Below, piece by piece: positions 34,069-41,956 of a stretch of DNA of 64,000 nucleotides (position 1 is the stretch's first letter; each line of letters begins with the position of its first letter). Position numbers and translations under genes: made by a program. The stretch spans positions 4,223,001-4,287,000 of the forward strand of contig NZ_CP108568.1 of the NCBI RefSeq assembly GCF_036010485.1. The letters are read 5' to 3'. The notes below the pieces were generated by a model, which did not search any database, had not been told where the DNA came from, and worked only from the letters and a program-made list of their open reading frames with translations. The DNA comes from Streptomyces sp. NBC_01198 (GTDB lineage: Bacteria > Actinomycetota > Actinomycetes > Streptomycetales > Streptomycetaceae).

Positions 34069-35334
34069 ACGGGCCCTGCCGGGAGGCTCCGAGTCGCCCC
34101 CGGTCCCCTCCTTCGCCACCTCCCAGATGAGACCACCGACGCGTTTCGCGACGTCCGCGAGGATGCCGGAGGTCACGTGCTGGTACCGGGCTGCCATGGC
34201 ACTGGATGACCACCCCATGATCTGCATCACCACCCGTTCGGGGACTCCCAGGATGAGCAGCACCGTGGCGGCGGTGTGGCGCGCATCGTGAAGGCGTCCG
34301 TCACGGACCTTGGCGCTGACAAGTAGGTCCTTCCACGCGTCGTAGTCGGTGCTCGGCACCAGCGGTTCGCCGAACGGGGACGTGAAGACGAACCCGGTCT
34401 CGCGCCATTCCTGGCCAGCGCGCCGGCGGTCGCGATCCTGCTCGTTTTTGTGCAACTCCATGAGCCGGGCCAGTTCGTCAGGCAGGCCGATGACGCGCCG
34501 CCCTGCCCGGGACTTCGTGTTGGCGGTGTCCTCGTTCTTCCGGACGCGCTGCTTGCAGTAGCCCGCTTTGCTGCCACAGTCCCCACCGCAGCCGTGCCGG
34601 TACTTCGGCCGGAGCCGGTTCATCCGCACACGGATCACGCCGTGCCTGAGGTCCACGTCCGACCAGCGCAACCCAAGCGCTTCTCCCTGCCGCAGGCCAA
34701 GCGCGAGTGCGACGGACCAGCGCGCGCTATTAGGGAGCTTGGCTGCTTCTGCGAGCAACCGCTGAACCTCTTCGAGGTCGTACGGCTCGATTTCCTCTTC
34801 TTCGACCTTCGGGGCAGCCGCCAACATGGCCACGTTGCGCGTGACGTGCCCTCTGCGCAGGGCGTGGTTCAAGGCAGTCTTGAGCGAGCGGTGTACGTGG
34901 TGGACAGTTGCCGGCTTGCTGCCCTTGGCCAGCATCTTCGAGTAGAAGCGTTCGAGGTGTTCCGGCTCAAGCTTCTCCAGCCGATGAGCACCAAGCCCGG
35001 GAACCAGGTGGACGCGAACGTCCACCTCGTAGCCGCTGTAGGTCGAGTCGCGCACGGAGGGTTTGGCGATCTCCTCGACCCAATGCAGCAGCCACGCTCC
35101 GAGCGTCCACGCCTTACCTGCCTTGCGTACCTTGCCCGCGTCGCGTTGGCTCTCCAGCTTGCGGACCTTCTTGATGATTTCCGCTTCGCTGACCTTGCTC
35201 ATCACGTGTCGTCGGTCGGGCTTCCCGTCATCCCGGATGCCGACCGTGACGCGGCCGTGCCAGTAGCCGTCATTGCCGAAGTAGATGGATGAAGCGCCAT
35301 CGGGGCGCTTCGCACGCTTGGGGTTTTCGCCCAC
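34066..35334 (-). CDS. int: Tyrosine recombinase (AICE 1 integrase)
   Basis: 422 residues from GTG 35334. An N-terminal arm-binding domain opens with DGASSIYFGNDGYWHGRVTVGIRDDGKPDRRHV. A SAM-like core-binding domain follows, then the catalytic domain. Its residues are Arg in LGLRQGEALGLRWSDV, His-x-x-Arg in LHDARHTAATVLLILG and Tyr in MAARYQHVTSGIL. Between them is a Cys-rich insert YRHGCGGDCGSKAGYCKQ. It recombines the 80-bp att with tRNA-Ser for integration and excision. The gene points at attL, and its end is only 56 bases from it. The integrase at 48567-49802 is clearly homologous. Confidence 0.95.
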   Translation of the reverse strand: MGENPKRAKRPDGASSIYFGNDGYWHGRVTVGIRDDGKPDRRHVMSKVSEAEIIKKVRKLESQRDAGKVRKAGKAWTLGAWLLHWVEEIAKPSVRDSTYSGYEVDVRVHLVPGLGAHRLEKLEPEHLERFYSKMLAKGSKPATVHHVHRSLKTALNHALRRGHVTRNVAMLAAAPKVEEEEIEPYDLEEVQRLLAEAAKLPNSARWSVALALGLRQGEALGLRWSDVDLRHGVIRVRMNRLRPKYRHGCGGDCGSKAGYCKQRVRKNEDTANTKSRAGRRVIGLPDELARLMELHKNEQDRDRRRAGQEWRETGFVFTSPFGEPLVPSTDYDAWKDLLVSAKVRDGRLHDARHTAATVLLILGVPERVVMQIMGWSSSAMAARYQHVTSGILADVAKRVGGLIWEVAKEGTGGDSEPPGRAR

Positions 35335-35420
35335 AGGTCACTTCCCTGTCGTAGTGGAACAGGAAACCCCCGTGGGAGCTGCTACCGAATTCGGTAGCAG
35401 CTCCCACGGGGGTAGATGGT

Positions 35421-35654
35421 TCAGACGGTGCGGTGCGCCTCACGCAGGCGTGCGACGTACTCGGGCAGGGCCGCGACCGGAACGCGCCGGAGGTGGCCGA
35501 TGGTGACGGACTCCAGAGCGCCCGTGCGGATGAGGTTGAAGCAGGTAGTCCTGCCGATGCGGAGACGATCGGCTGCCTCTTCGACGGTAAGCAGAACCAA
35601 CGTCCGGTTGTCGTCAGGGATCTCGCTGGGGAACTCGGCAATGGCGGTGGTCAC
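35421..35654 (-). CDS. xis: Excisionase (MerR-like HTH)
   Basis: 77 residues from GTG 35654 with AAGGAG seven bases upstream. The core is LLTVEEAADRLRIGRTTCFNLIRTGALESVTIGHLRRVPVAALPEYVARL, a helix-turn-helix of the excisionase/MerR-N type. Such proteins bind near attP and tilt the integrase toward excision. Its stop lies 86 bases upstream of the integrase start. The array of TGTAGCGGA nonamers begins 53 bases upstream of its start. Confidence 0.9.
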   Translation of the reverse strand: MTTAIAEFPSEIPDDNRTLVLLTVEEAADRLRIGRTTCFNLIRTGALESVTIGHLRRVPVAALPEYVARLREAHRTV

Positions 35655-35706
35655 TACGGCTCCTTCGCCCGGCGGCCCGGGAGGGGTACCCCCCTCCCCC
35701 TGGAAG

Positions 35707-35923
35707 TCCGCTACATCCGCTACATCCGCTACATCGCAGGTCAGGACCCCGATCGATGTAGCGGATTTCGGGGGTGTAGCGGATGCATCCGCTACACGGC
35801 GGCGGCCGTGTAGCGGATTGGCGGTGCGTGTAGCGGCTTTGTAGCGGTTCAGCGGCCGGTATCCGCTACATCGTTTTCGCTGCTCAGGGGCAGTTTTTCG
35901 AGGTGTGTAGCGGATGTAGCGGA
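35707..35923. repeat. Iteron-like array of TGTAGCGGA nonamers
   Basis: Twelve copies of TGTAGCGGA or a one-base variant in 217 bases. Plus orientation: 35757, 35775, 35809, 35829 (variant), 35840 (variant), 35906, 35915. Minus orientation: 35707, 35716, 35725, 35788, 35862. The first three and the last two are in 9-bp tandem, and 35775-35796 forms a perfect inverted pair. The array spans the xis-DUF3631 gap and runs into the 3' end of the DUF3631 gene, where it encodes a Ser-Ala-Thr repeat. Density and position suggest a replication origin or operator cluster. Confidence 0.75.
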
Positions 35924-37030
35924 CTTTCCGGGGGGAGGGGGGCAGTAGCGGGCCCACGCGTCGGTGAGGTCGGCGGCGTAGTAGCCCTTGGCGACGCCTT
36001 CGCCGTAGCGGATGTTGCGCGCCTTGATCGGCTGGTTGTCGGCAGTGACGTACTCCGCGAGGTACTTGGACAACTGCCGGGAGCCCAGAGGCTTGCCACC
36101 CATGTCCGCCCACGGCGCTTCGTCCACGGCGTTGAGCGCCGCGATGATCTGCGTCGTGGGTACGCGGTCGGCGCCGCAGAACACGTTGTCGCGCAGGTCG
36201 GTCAGCAGCCGGATTCCCAGCGACGCTTTGCCGCCGGCCGCTGCTGCGGTGACGAGTTCCACGCAGGCTTCCCGTGCCCGGGTGGGCCAGGCGCCGCCGG
36301 CAGCGTCGGCGACGGCAAGTAGGGGCTCCCACACGTCGGCAGGGCGGTCGTTGACGCCATCGGGCATCGCGGGGAAGGCGCCGTTCACCCGGTCGCGCAC
36401 GCTGTCGGCCCACGTCGCGATGCGGTCCCGGAGCGCGTGCCCTTCCGGCTCATGGATGCGGGAGCGGAAGGATTCCACGTGCTCGTTGGGGGCGCGGCGC
36501 CGCATGCGGATGACGACTGAGCGGTGCAGGATCGTGTCCGGCAGCCAGCCGAGTCCCGCGACGGCAACGGCGGCGTAGACGGGGAAGGCTTGGACGGTCT
36601 GCTGATCTCCCACGGCCACGCACCGGTAGGACACCCCGATGCGGCGGTGACCGGCGTTGATCAGGCCGCGAAGTTCCTCGTTGTCGCCTGCCTTGGGGCC
36701 GAATACCGTGTCGATCTCGTCGAAGAGGATCGTCGGGCGTCCGGAGTCCATCGACACGGCGCGGAACAGTGCGGCGGGGGACGCGTTGACTGCTGCCATG
36801 GGGTGGGGGACCAGGGTTCCGCAGATCTCCAGTCCGCGCGTCTTGCCCGATCCCGGTTCCGGGGAGAGGAACGCGAGGCGGGGGGTGGAGTCGAAGCAGT
36901 CGAGCAGGTGCGCGTGCGCGTCCCACAACGCCACGGCGACGTAGGCGGCTTCGGTGGGGAAGGCGTTGAAGCGGCGGTGGAAGGCTTCCACCTCGTTGAG
37001 CAGTTCGGCGCCGTTCTCAGCGGTGGTCAT
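35849..37030 (-). CDS. DUF3631 ATPase (AICE 1 replication-type)
   Basis: 393 residues from ATG 37030. P-loop AFLSPEPGSGKTRGLEICGTL, Walker B PTILFDEIDTVFGPK, and IGVSYRCVAVGDQQTVQAFPVYAAVAVAGLGWLPDTILHRSVVIRMRRRAPNE, the arginine-rich DUF3631 hallmark. The DUF3631 family is common in phages and AICEs, often next to or fused with a primase-polymerase, and probably serves as a helicase or initiator. Its ATG overlaps the next gene's stop (37027), giving a coupled primase-polymerase, small protein, DUF3631 set. The C-terminus contains SATSAT encoded by the nonamer array. Confidence 0.85.
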   Translation of the reverse strand: MTTAENGAELLNEVEAFHRRFNAFPTEAAYVAVALWDAHAHLLDCFDSTPRLAFLSPEPGSGKTRGLEICGTLVPHPMAAVNASPAALFRAVSMDSGRPTILFDEIDTVFGPKAGDNEELRGLINAGHRRIGVSYRCVAVGDQQTVQAFPVYAAVAVAGLGWLPDTILHRSVVIRMRRRAPNEHVESFRSRIHEPEGHALRDRIATWADSVRDRVNGAFPAMPDGVNDRPADVWEPLLAVADAAGGAWPTRAREACVELVTAAAAGGKASLGIRLLTDLRDNVFCGADRVPTTQIIAALNAVDEAPWADMGGKPLGSRQLSKYLAEYVTADNQPIKARNIRYGEGVAKGYYAADLTDAWARYCPPPPGKSATSATHLEKLPLSSENDVADTGR

Positions 37031-37380
37031 GCTGCCTTCCTCCGTTCTGCTGCGGGAGTGGTGGCGGCCTGGTGGGGGCAGGTGCCGACCTTGACGCGGC
37101 TGGTCAGTTCGATCACGGCGGCTTTTCCGCGGGCGCGTTCGTGGTGACCACACCTGCACAGCCAGTCCGCGACCGGGATACCGGTCAACTTGACCCGCAA
37201 GCCCGGCAGGATGCCGCTGATCGTGACCGTGTGCGGGTCAGGGAGAACAGCAGAAAGGACGCCTGCGGCGGCGACCTTCGGCGCGCTACTCCCGGCGGGG
37301 ACGCTGGCCGGTTCGGCGGGGCGGGTCTGGTCGGTGGTGGGGGTGAGGCGTTTCAGCGGCGGGGCGGCGGGGGTGGTCAT
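37027..37380 (-). CDS. Hypothetical AICE protein with Cys/His motif
   Basis: 117 residues, overlapping both neighbours by four bases (ATGA junctions), so translationally coupled within the replication operon. The first half is Pro/Ala/Thr-rich. The second half reads VTISGILPGLRVKLTGIPVADWLCRCGHHERARGKAAVIELTSRVKVGTCPHQ. The C-x-C-x2-H ... C-x-H set could hold zinc. I do not recognise the family; position suggests a replication accessory. Confidence 0.75.
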   Translation of the reverse strand: MTTPAAPPLKRLTPTTDQTRPAEPASVPAGSSAPKVAAAGVLSAVLPDPHTVTISGILPGLRVKLTGIPVADWLCRCGHHERARGKAAVIELTSRVKVGTCPHQAATTPAAERRKAA

Positions 37381-38288
37381 GAGGCTTCCTGCCGGGGACG
37401 CACGGTGCGCAGGGAGTAGGCCAGAGCGCTGCGGATCGTGGCGCGGCACTCGGCAGCGGTGAGTCCCGACGACTCGCCCCCCGCCTGAAACGCCTCTTCC
37501 ACGGCCGTGCGGTCGATGTCGCCGCGCGCCACGTACCGGCCCACCCGGATCACTGCCCGCAGCAGTTCCTTGTTGCGCTCTCCGACAGCGCGCCGTGCGG
37601 CAACGGCGGCGCTCTCGCGTTCGAGGGCGATTTGGGCGCACCGGGAGGCGTTGCGGACCGGCGGGAGCCGGAACGGGGCCGCCGTGAGCCTCTGAGGGGC
37701 CGTCAGGGCGGTTTGAAGCCATTCGGGTAGGTCTGCAACCGGGGAGTCGTCCAGGACCGCATACGGGCCCTGAGGGGTTTGGCTGCCGAGCGCGACGACC
37801 TGTCCGCCCCAAGCGCGGGTGTCGACCTTCTTCGCGAGGGTGCTCGCGGTGTTGGTCAGCCGCGTGCCGGGCGGGGCGGTGAAGTACAGGTGCTGCCCGC
37901 CGCTGGGGGTCCGGATGCGGCGTGTGGTGGGGACGGCCTGTCCGGCGCGCTCGCAGAGCGCCAAGAAGTTGCTCACGCCGTCAGGCGTGCCCTTCTCGTC
38001 TGTCGGCTTGAGCGTGTCCAGGTCGACCACGAGAAGCCCGGCGGGCCCGGTGGCGATCCCGACGTTGAACGGGCCTGCCGACCAGCAGCGCGCGATGCGC
38101 TGCGGGTCGGTGGTGGCGCGCTGTTCGAACGTGCGGTGCCCGTCCGTGCAGTCGCCTGTGCCGGGGCAGCGGCGCTCACCGTGCAGGGCGGGGACCTTCC
38201 CGCCGGGGCGCAGCGGGATGACGGGCCAGCCGCGTTCGGCGGCGGCGAGCGCTGCGGACAGCAGCGCGGAAGGGTGGGGATGGGTCAT
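37377..38288 (-). CDS. Bifunctional DNA primase/polymerase
   Basis: 303 residues from ATG 38288. Prim-pol signature blocks: LAAAERGWPVIPLRPGGKVPALHG, a Cys-rich CPGTGDCTDGHRTFEQRATTDP, WSAGPFNVGIATGPAGLLVVDLDTLKP with the metal-binding Asp-x-Asp, then RTPSGGQHLYFTAPPG with the catalytic His. Acts with the DUF3631 ATPase to start autonomous replication of the excised circle. A structured leader (38328-38369) lies 40 bases upstream of the start. Confidence 0.9.
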   Translation of the reverse strand: MTHPHPSALLSAALAAAERGWPVIPLRPGGKVPALHGERRCPGTGDCTDGHRTFEQRATTDPQRIARCWSAGPFNVGIATGPAGLLVVDLDTLKPTDEKGTPDGVSNFLALCERAGQAVPTTRRIRTPSGGQHLYFTAPPGTRLTNTASTLAKKVDTRAWGGQVVALGSQTPQGPYAVLDDSPVADLPEWLQTALTAPQRLTAAPFRLPPVRNASRCAQIALERESAAVAARRAVGERNKELLRAVIRVGRYVARGDIDRTAVEEAFQAGGESSGLTAAECRATIRSALAYSLRTVRPRQEAS

Positions 38289-38327
38289 GCTGGTGGTTCT
38301 CCTGTCCCTTCGGGGATGGATGGAGGA

Positions 38328-38369
38328 CCGTGGCGGCGGATTGTCCTTGGTCGGGAGCCGCCGCCACGG
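38328..38369 (-). promoter_or_regulatory. Leader hairpin with conserved 18-nt loop (copy 1)
   Basis: 12-bp perfect stem (38328-38339 with 38358-38369) closing the loop ATTGTCCTTGGTCGGGAG (plus strand). It is 40 bases upstream of the primase-polymerase start, in its presumed transcript leader. A second copy at 43145-43190 keeps 17 of 18 loop bases but has a different stem. Between hairpin and start both copies share a TCCATCCATC-like stretch on the minus strand. Confidence 0.65.
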
Positions 38370-38371
38370 GA

Positions 38372-38764
38372 CTACTTGTCGGCGCAGGGCCAGCAGCAGC
38401 CCAGCGAGGTGGAGATGACGTAGCCGCGATCGGTCCGGCAGGCGGGGCAGGTGCGGCGGGCGCGCATCATCGCGGCGTGCGAGCGCCAGCGGCCGGGGGT
38501 CATCGGCCGGACGGGTCGGGCGGTGGTGGGGTCGTAGAGGTAGGCGGTGCGCCATCCGCCGCAGTGGCGGGCCTTGCGGGAGCGCCAGCGGAGTTCTGCG
38601 ACGACTTCCGCGCGGGCGGCGCTGAGTCCGTGCTGCCGGAGTTGGCGGCGGGTCATCAGGCCGTGCGGGGCGAGGCGGTAGCGGTAGACAGGCAGGGTCA
38701 CCAGGTCCCCCTTCCGTAGGGCCGGAACGGTGACTGTGTGTGCAGGGAGGGAGGCAGGGGTCAC
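38372..38764 (-). CDS. RRQRL-motif zinc-binding-type small protein
   Basis: 130 residues from GTG 38764. Contains GLMTRRQLRQHGLSAARAEVVAELRWRSRKARHCGGWRTAYLYDPTTARPVRPMTPGRWRSHAAMMRARRTCPACRTDRGYVISTSLGCCWPC. The Arg-Arg-Gln-x-x start of the central helix and the CPAC ... CC-x2-C cysteines fit the family annotated as RRQRL motif-containing zinc-binding proteins, found mainly on streptomycete AICEs. The role is unknown. It lies between the translocase gene and the primase-polymerase leader. Confidence 0.8.
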   Translation of the reverse strand: MTPASLPAHTVTVPALRKGDLVTLPVYRYRLAPHGLMTRRQLRQHGLSAARAEVVAELRWRSRKARHCGGWRTAYLYDPTTARPVRPMTPGRWRSHAAMMRARRTCPACRTDRGYVISTSLGCCWPCADK

Positions 38765-38892
38765 CCCGAGACCCCTGTTTCCGGGGGTTTCCGCAGGTCG
38801 CGGCGGGGTGGCTCCCTGCCTCCCTGAGTGAGGGTTGTTGCTGATCAGGCCGGAGAGGCGGGGTCAGGGAGGCGGTGAGGGAGTTCTCCCTG
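38743..38892. repeat. CTCCCTG repeat cluster near 3' end of translocase gene (possible clt)
   Basis: Copies of CTCCCTG or its complement at 38743, 38812, 38820, 38865 and 38886. The pair at 38812 and 38820 is an 8-bp tandem (CTCCCTGC, CTCCCTGA), and GCCTCCCTGA (38818) with TCAGGGAGGC (38864) forms a 10-bp inverted repeat. Streptomyces TraB translocases bind clustered 8-bp repeats (clt) that lie close to traB, so this site is a candidate. Confidence 0.45.
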
Positions 38893-38911
38893 CCACCCTG
38901 GACGCCTCCCT

Positions 38912-41071
38912 TTACGCTCCGTCACCTTCGGCGGTGTCGGCGGCGCGCTGGTCGATGGCGGCGCGGACCTTGGCCCGGTCGACAACCATCACGCCGTCCG
39001 ACTTGTGCGGGGCCGCGCCGAACGGCTCCAGCACCTCGCGCAGGTCCCCGAACTTCCAGCCCCGGTACTCGGTCGGGCGCAGTTCGGCGAGGCGCTGCAA
39101 CACCTCCTGCGTGCGCATCCGGTCGGCATCGGCGAGCACGGTCGCGATGTCAGCGAGCGCGTCCACCTGCTCGCCCGTGTCGACCGCGCTGCGGGTGGTC
39201 ACCCCGGTGCGGCGGGCCTTGGCGCGCTCCGCGACTTCGGCGGCGGCGTCGCCGTCGATGAAGTGCGTGCGGATGGTGATGCTGGACTGACCGGGCGCGA
39301 GCTTCACCCCGTCGCCGGCCACGACGACGGTGCCCTTGTCCAGGCCCTGACGGAGCTTGTGCGGGGCGGCGCCGCCGTCGATGGCCTTGTCTCCCAGCGC
39401 CATCCTGGCCTGCGACTCCGTGCCCAGCACCAGCGAGGCGCGGATGTGCGCACCCTCCCGGACCAGCTTGGGCAGGTTCTGGTCGGTCGGGTCCTGCGTG
39501 CCCTGCCAGAGCAGCACGTCGACCGCACGGCCCTGGTTGTGGATCTTCCGTGCGGCCTGGAAGTAGCGGGAGGTGGCCTTGACCCCGCCGTAGGGCCGCT
39601 TGTCCGGACCTACGGCCGGGCACATGAACGCCACCTGCGCTTCGTCCACCAGCAGGATCAGCGGGTCCCACGTGGTGCCGGCAGGGGCCATGAGGCGCCG
39701 CTCCATCTCGGCAACGCCGTGCTCCAGCATCTCGGTCGCGTCGATGACGTGGTCATCGGTCGGACCCTCGATCAGCACGGTGGCCAGCCCCAGGAACATC
39801 CGCCAGTCCCCCACGCCCTTGAGGTCGGCGATGCGGACCTCCACGGTCGGGTCCAGGACCAGCCACAGCAGCAGCGCGCGAAGCGAAGCGGTCTTGCCCT
39901 GGTTGGACAGGCCCGTGATGAGCAGGTGGCGTTGGAACAGGCTGATCAGGGCTGCATCTCCGCGCAGGTCCTGTCCCCACGGGGCGCGACCGGTGGCGTA
40001 GTTGGCGGACATGTCGGCGTCGATGGCCAGCGGAGAGGGGCCGATCGGCTCATCCAGCGCACCGGAGTCGGCAATCCACAGGCGCACTGTGCGCGCGGCC
40101 TGCGGGATGCTGACGAACACCTCGTGCTCGTGCCGTCCCAGGTTCTCCGCCAACTTCCGGCGGCGCCCCTGGACTTCCTCCGTGCTGACGCCGGAGGGCA
40201 GGGTGACGTCGACCTCGACACCGCATCCGGCGATCCGGATCGGGCCGAGCATCGCGGCGCCGTTGTCCTCCATGGCCCGGATCGCGCCGCGCAGGGCGGC
40301 GATGCCCAGGTCACGCAGGGCGGTGACCACGATCGACGGAGTGATCGGCGCGCCGTCGTTCGAGCGCTGCACGGGCGGCAGTGCCCAGTTGGGGGCTGCC
40401 TGCCCGCGCCGGCCGACGTTCCACAGGCCGAACAGGGCCAGCCACGGGGCGAGGAAGACCGCCGGGCCCCACACGATCGACGCCAGCCACACCAGCGTGC
40501 GGATCACGTCGATGGTGAACGCGATCGGTGCGATGACCTGCGCCGGTTCGTGCTCGGCTATCGCCAGCACGGTGCCCAGGGCCAGCAGGCCCCCGGCGGT
40601 GGTGGCGGTGCCGACCACGGCGCCCTTGGCGATGCGCTGCGGGGCGGTGAGCAGGTCCATGCGCCGCTGGTGGCGGGCGGCGCGGAACTGCCTGCCCCGC
40701 TCTTCCCACTCCATCGCGGTCTCGTGCTGCCCCGCGGCTTCGGCGATGCGGATCATCCGCTCGTAGCGGGCGGCGGACCGGCCGTCCCACGCCCGCTTGG
40801 CGAGGATGCCCGCGCCGCCGGCCACGTAGGCGCCGTGCCGGGCCGTCGCACGGGCGGCGGTACGGGTGCGCTGGTCGGTGGCGACCACCCGCACCGTGCG
40901 TGCGGTACGCCGCCACAGCGGCGCCACAGGGGCGGTCGACGTGGTGGCGGAAGGGATGACGACGCCTTCCAGCACCTCGCCCTGCGGCGCGGCACCGGGC
41001 GGGACGTCGTGCTTGGTCAGATCGGGCGCCGGCCGGGGCCGGTACGCGTCCAGGTCGATGACTTCGGTCAT
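38912..41071 (-). CDS. FtsK/SpoIIIE-like conjugative DNA translocase (TraB/TraSA type)
   Basis: 719 residues from ATG 41071. The cytoplasmic N-terminus is followed by membrane helices near residues 150-240 (GAVVGTATTAGGLLALGTVLAIAEH, VIRTLVWLASIVWGPAVFLAPWLALFGLW). The motor domain has Walker A LLITGLSNQGKTASLRALLLWL, IADLKGVGDWRMFLGLA and Walker B PLILLVDEAQVAF, then VDVLLWQGTQDPTDQNLPKLVREGAHIRASL. A C-terminal winged helix (RMRTQEVLQRLAELRPTEYRGWKFGDLREVLEPFG) should bind specific DNA repeats. In AICEs this single protein pumps double-stranded DNA into the recipient hypha. No relaxase is present in this element, which fits. Confidence 0.92.
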   Translation of the reverse strand: MTEVIDLDAYRPRPAPDLTKHDVPPGAAPQGEVLEGVVIPSATTSTAPVAPLWRRTARTVRVVATDQRTRTAARATARHGAYVAGGAGILAKRAWDGRSAARYERMIRIAEAAGQHETAMEWEERGRQFRAARHQRRMDLLTAPQRIAKGAVVGTATTAGGLLALGTVLAIAEHEPAQVIAPIAFTIDVIRTLVWLASIVWGPAVFLAPWLALFGLWNVGRRGQAAPNWALPPVQRSNDGAPITPSIVVTALRDLGIAALRGAIRAMEDNGAAMLGPIRIAGCGVEVDVTLPSGVSTEEVQGRRRKLAENLGRHEHEVFVSIPQAARTVRLWIADSGALDEPIGPSPLAIDADMSANYATGRAPWGQDLRGDAALISLFQRHLLITGLSNQGKTASLRALLLWLVLDPTVEVRIADLKGVGDWRMFLGLATVLIEGPTDDHVIDATEMLEHGVAEMERRLMAPAGTTWDPLILLVDEAQVAFMCPAVGPDKRPYGGVKATSRYFQAARKIHNQGRAVDVLLWQGTQDPTDQNLPKLVREGAHIRASLVLGTESQARMALGDKAIDGGAAPHKLRQGLDKGTVVVAGDGVKLAPGQSSITIRTHFIDGDAAAEVAERAKARRTGVTTRSAVDTGEQVDALADIATVLADADRMRTQEVLQRLAELRPTEYRGWKFGDLREVLEPFGAAPHKSDGVMVVDRAKVRAAIDQRAADTAEGDGA

Positions 41072-41154
41072 GCTGGGGTTACCTGCTCTCTGGTATGAGG
41101 TGCGGGCCCGGACCGTCCGGAGTCTTGGCGGATGACGGTCGGTCCGGGGCAGAG

Positions 41155-41340
41155 CTACTTGCCGTCCTGGTCGGCGCGCTTGCGGGCGCCGTCGATGATG
41201 CGATCGACCTTGGCCTGCAAGTCGCTCAGGTCGACGTCTTCACCGGCGATGGCGCGTTTGGCCATCCGGGCGATGTACCAGCCGACTTTGGCGGCTTCGC
41301 CGGCCGTGAGGGGCGGGTCGTTGGGGTGGGTGCGGATCAC
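41155..41340 (-). CDS. Small AICE protein, unknown
   Basis: 61 residues from GTG 41340, three bases after the stop of the membrane protein gene upstream and 83 bases before the translocase start. Sequence is charged and helical: PPLTAGEAAKVGWYIARMAKRAIAGEDVDLSDLQAKVDRIIDGARKRADQ. No cysteine or membrane helix. It is a common kind of short gene between spd and tra in AICEs. Confidence 0.65.
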   Translation of the reverse strand: MIRTHPNDPPLTAGEAAKVGWYIARMAKRAIAGEDVDLSDLQAKVDRIIDGARKRADQDGK

Positions 41341-41343
41341 GGG

Positions 41344-41664
41344 TCACCGCTTCCTGATGTCGCGGTAGATGCCGTAGACCACCAGCACCACCAGCGCGAC
41401 GCACGCCGACGCGATGGCCAGCGCCACGGCGGCGAACGCGACCGTGACCATGAGCATCGAGCCGCCGATGCCGATGGCCAGCCACTTGCCCGCCGTACCC
41501 GCGCCGGACTGCTGCTGCACCACCACGGGCGGCGGCGCAGGAGTGGTGGACTGCTGCACCTGGAAGATCTGAGCGGCCTGGATCGCGGCGAGGATCACCG
41601 CGAACTGCTCGCCCTGCCGGGCGGCTTCGACCGCGTCGGCGGAAGCCTTGCTGATGTCGGACAT
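41344..41664 (-). CDS. Spd-like membrane protein
   Basis: 106 residues from ATG 41664. A helical N-terminus (SKASADAVEAARQGEQFAVILAAIQAAQIFQVQQS) and a Pro/Val/Gln linker lead to two membrane helices (KWLAIGIGGSMLMVTVAFAAVALAI and ASACVALVVLVVYGIY) with a short basic tail. It resembles the SpdB-type spread proteins that help plasmid or AICE DNA move through septal cross-walls after entry. The assignment rests on topology and position next to the translocase. Confidence 0.7.
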   Translation of the reverse strand: MSDISKASADAVEAARQGEQFAVILAAIQAAQIFQVQQSTTPAPPPVVVQQQSGAGTAGKWLAIGIGGSMLMVTVAFAAVALAIASACVALVVLVVYGIYRDIRKR

Positions 41665-41681
41665 GAGTCGAGCCCTTCCGA

Positions 41682-41939
41682 TCAATGGGTGACGGGCCGA
41701 TGCCAGGCGTAGGGCGGCAGGGCGGCGGCGGCCTTGAACGTGCGGATAGCAGCACCCTCGGCCGCGTTGGGGAGTGCGTAGACCCGGGCCCCGTTCAGTG
41801 AGGCGAGCATGCGGGCGGCGTGGTGCTCGCAGCCGTCCGCCCCGGCTCCGAAGGCGTCCACGATCGTGACCGCGAGGGGTCCGTCGCAGGCGCTGGGGTC
41901 GCTGGGGTGCGCGGCGGGGCACCGGCCCGTGTCGGTCAT
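41682..41939 (-). CDS. Small AICE protein, unknown
   Basis: 85 residues from ATG 41939. CPAAHPSDPSACDGPLAVTIVDAFGAGADGCEHHAARMLASLNGARVYALP includes three Cys and three His, a possible metal site or a simple beta-hairpin domain. The C-terminus is GAAIRTFKAAAALPPYAWHRPVTH. I recall similar short proteins in streptomycete mobile elements without known role. It is 17 bases from both neighbouring genes in a compact operon. Confidence 0.65.
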   Translation of the reverse strand: MTDTGRCPAAHPSDPSACDGPLAVTIVDAFGAGADGCEHHAARMLASLNGARVYALPNAAEGAAIRTFKAAAALPPYAWHRPVTH

Positions 41940-41956
41940 GACGTGATCTCCCGCTC

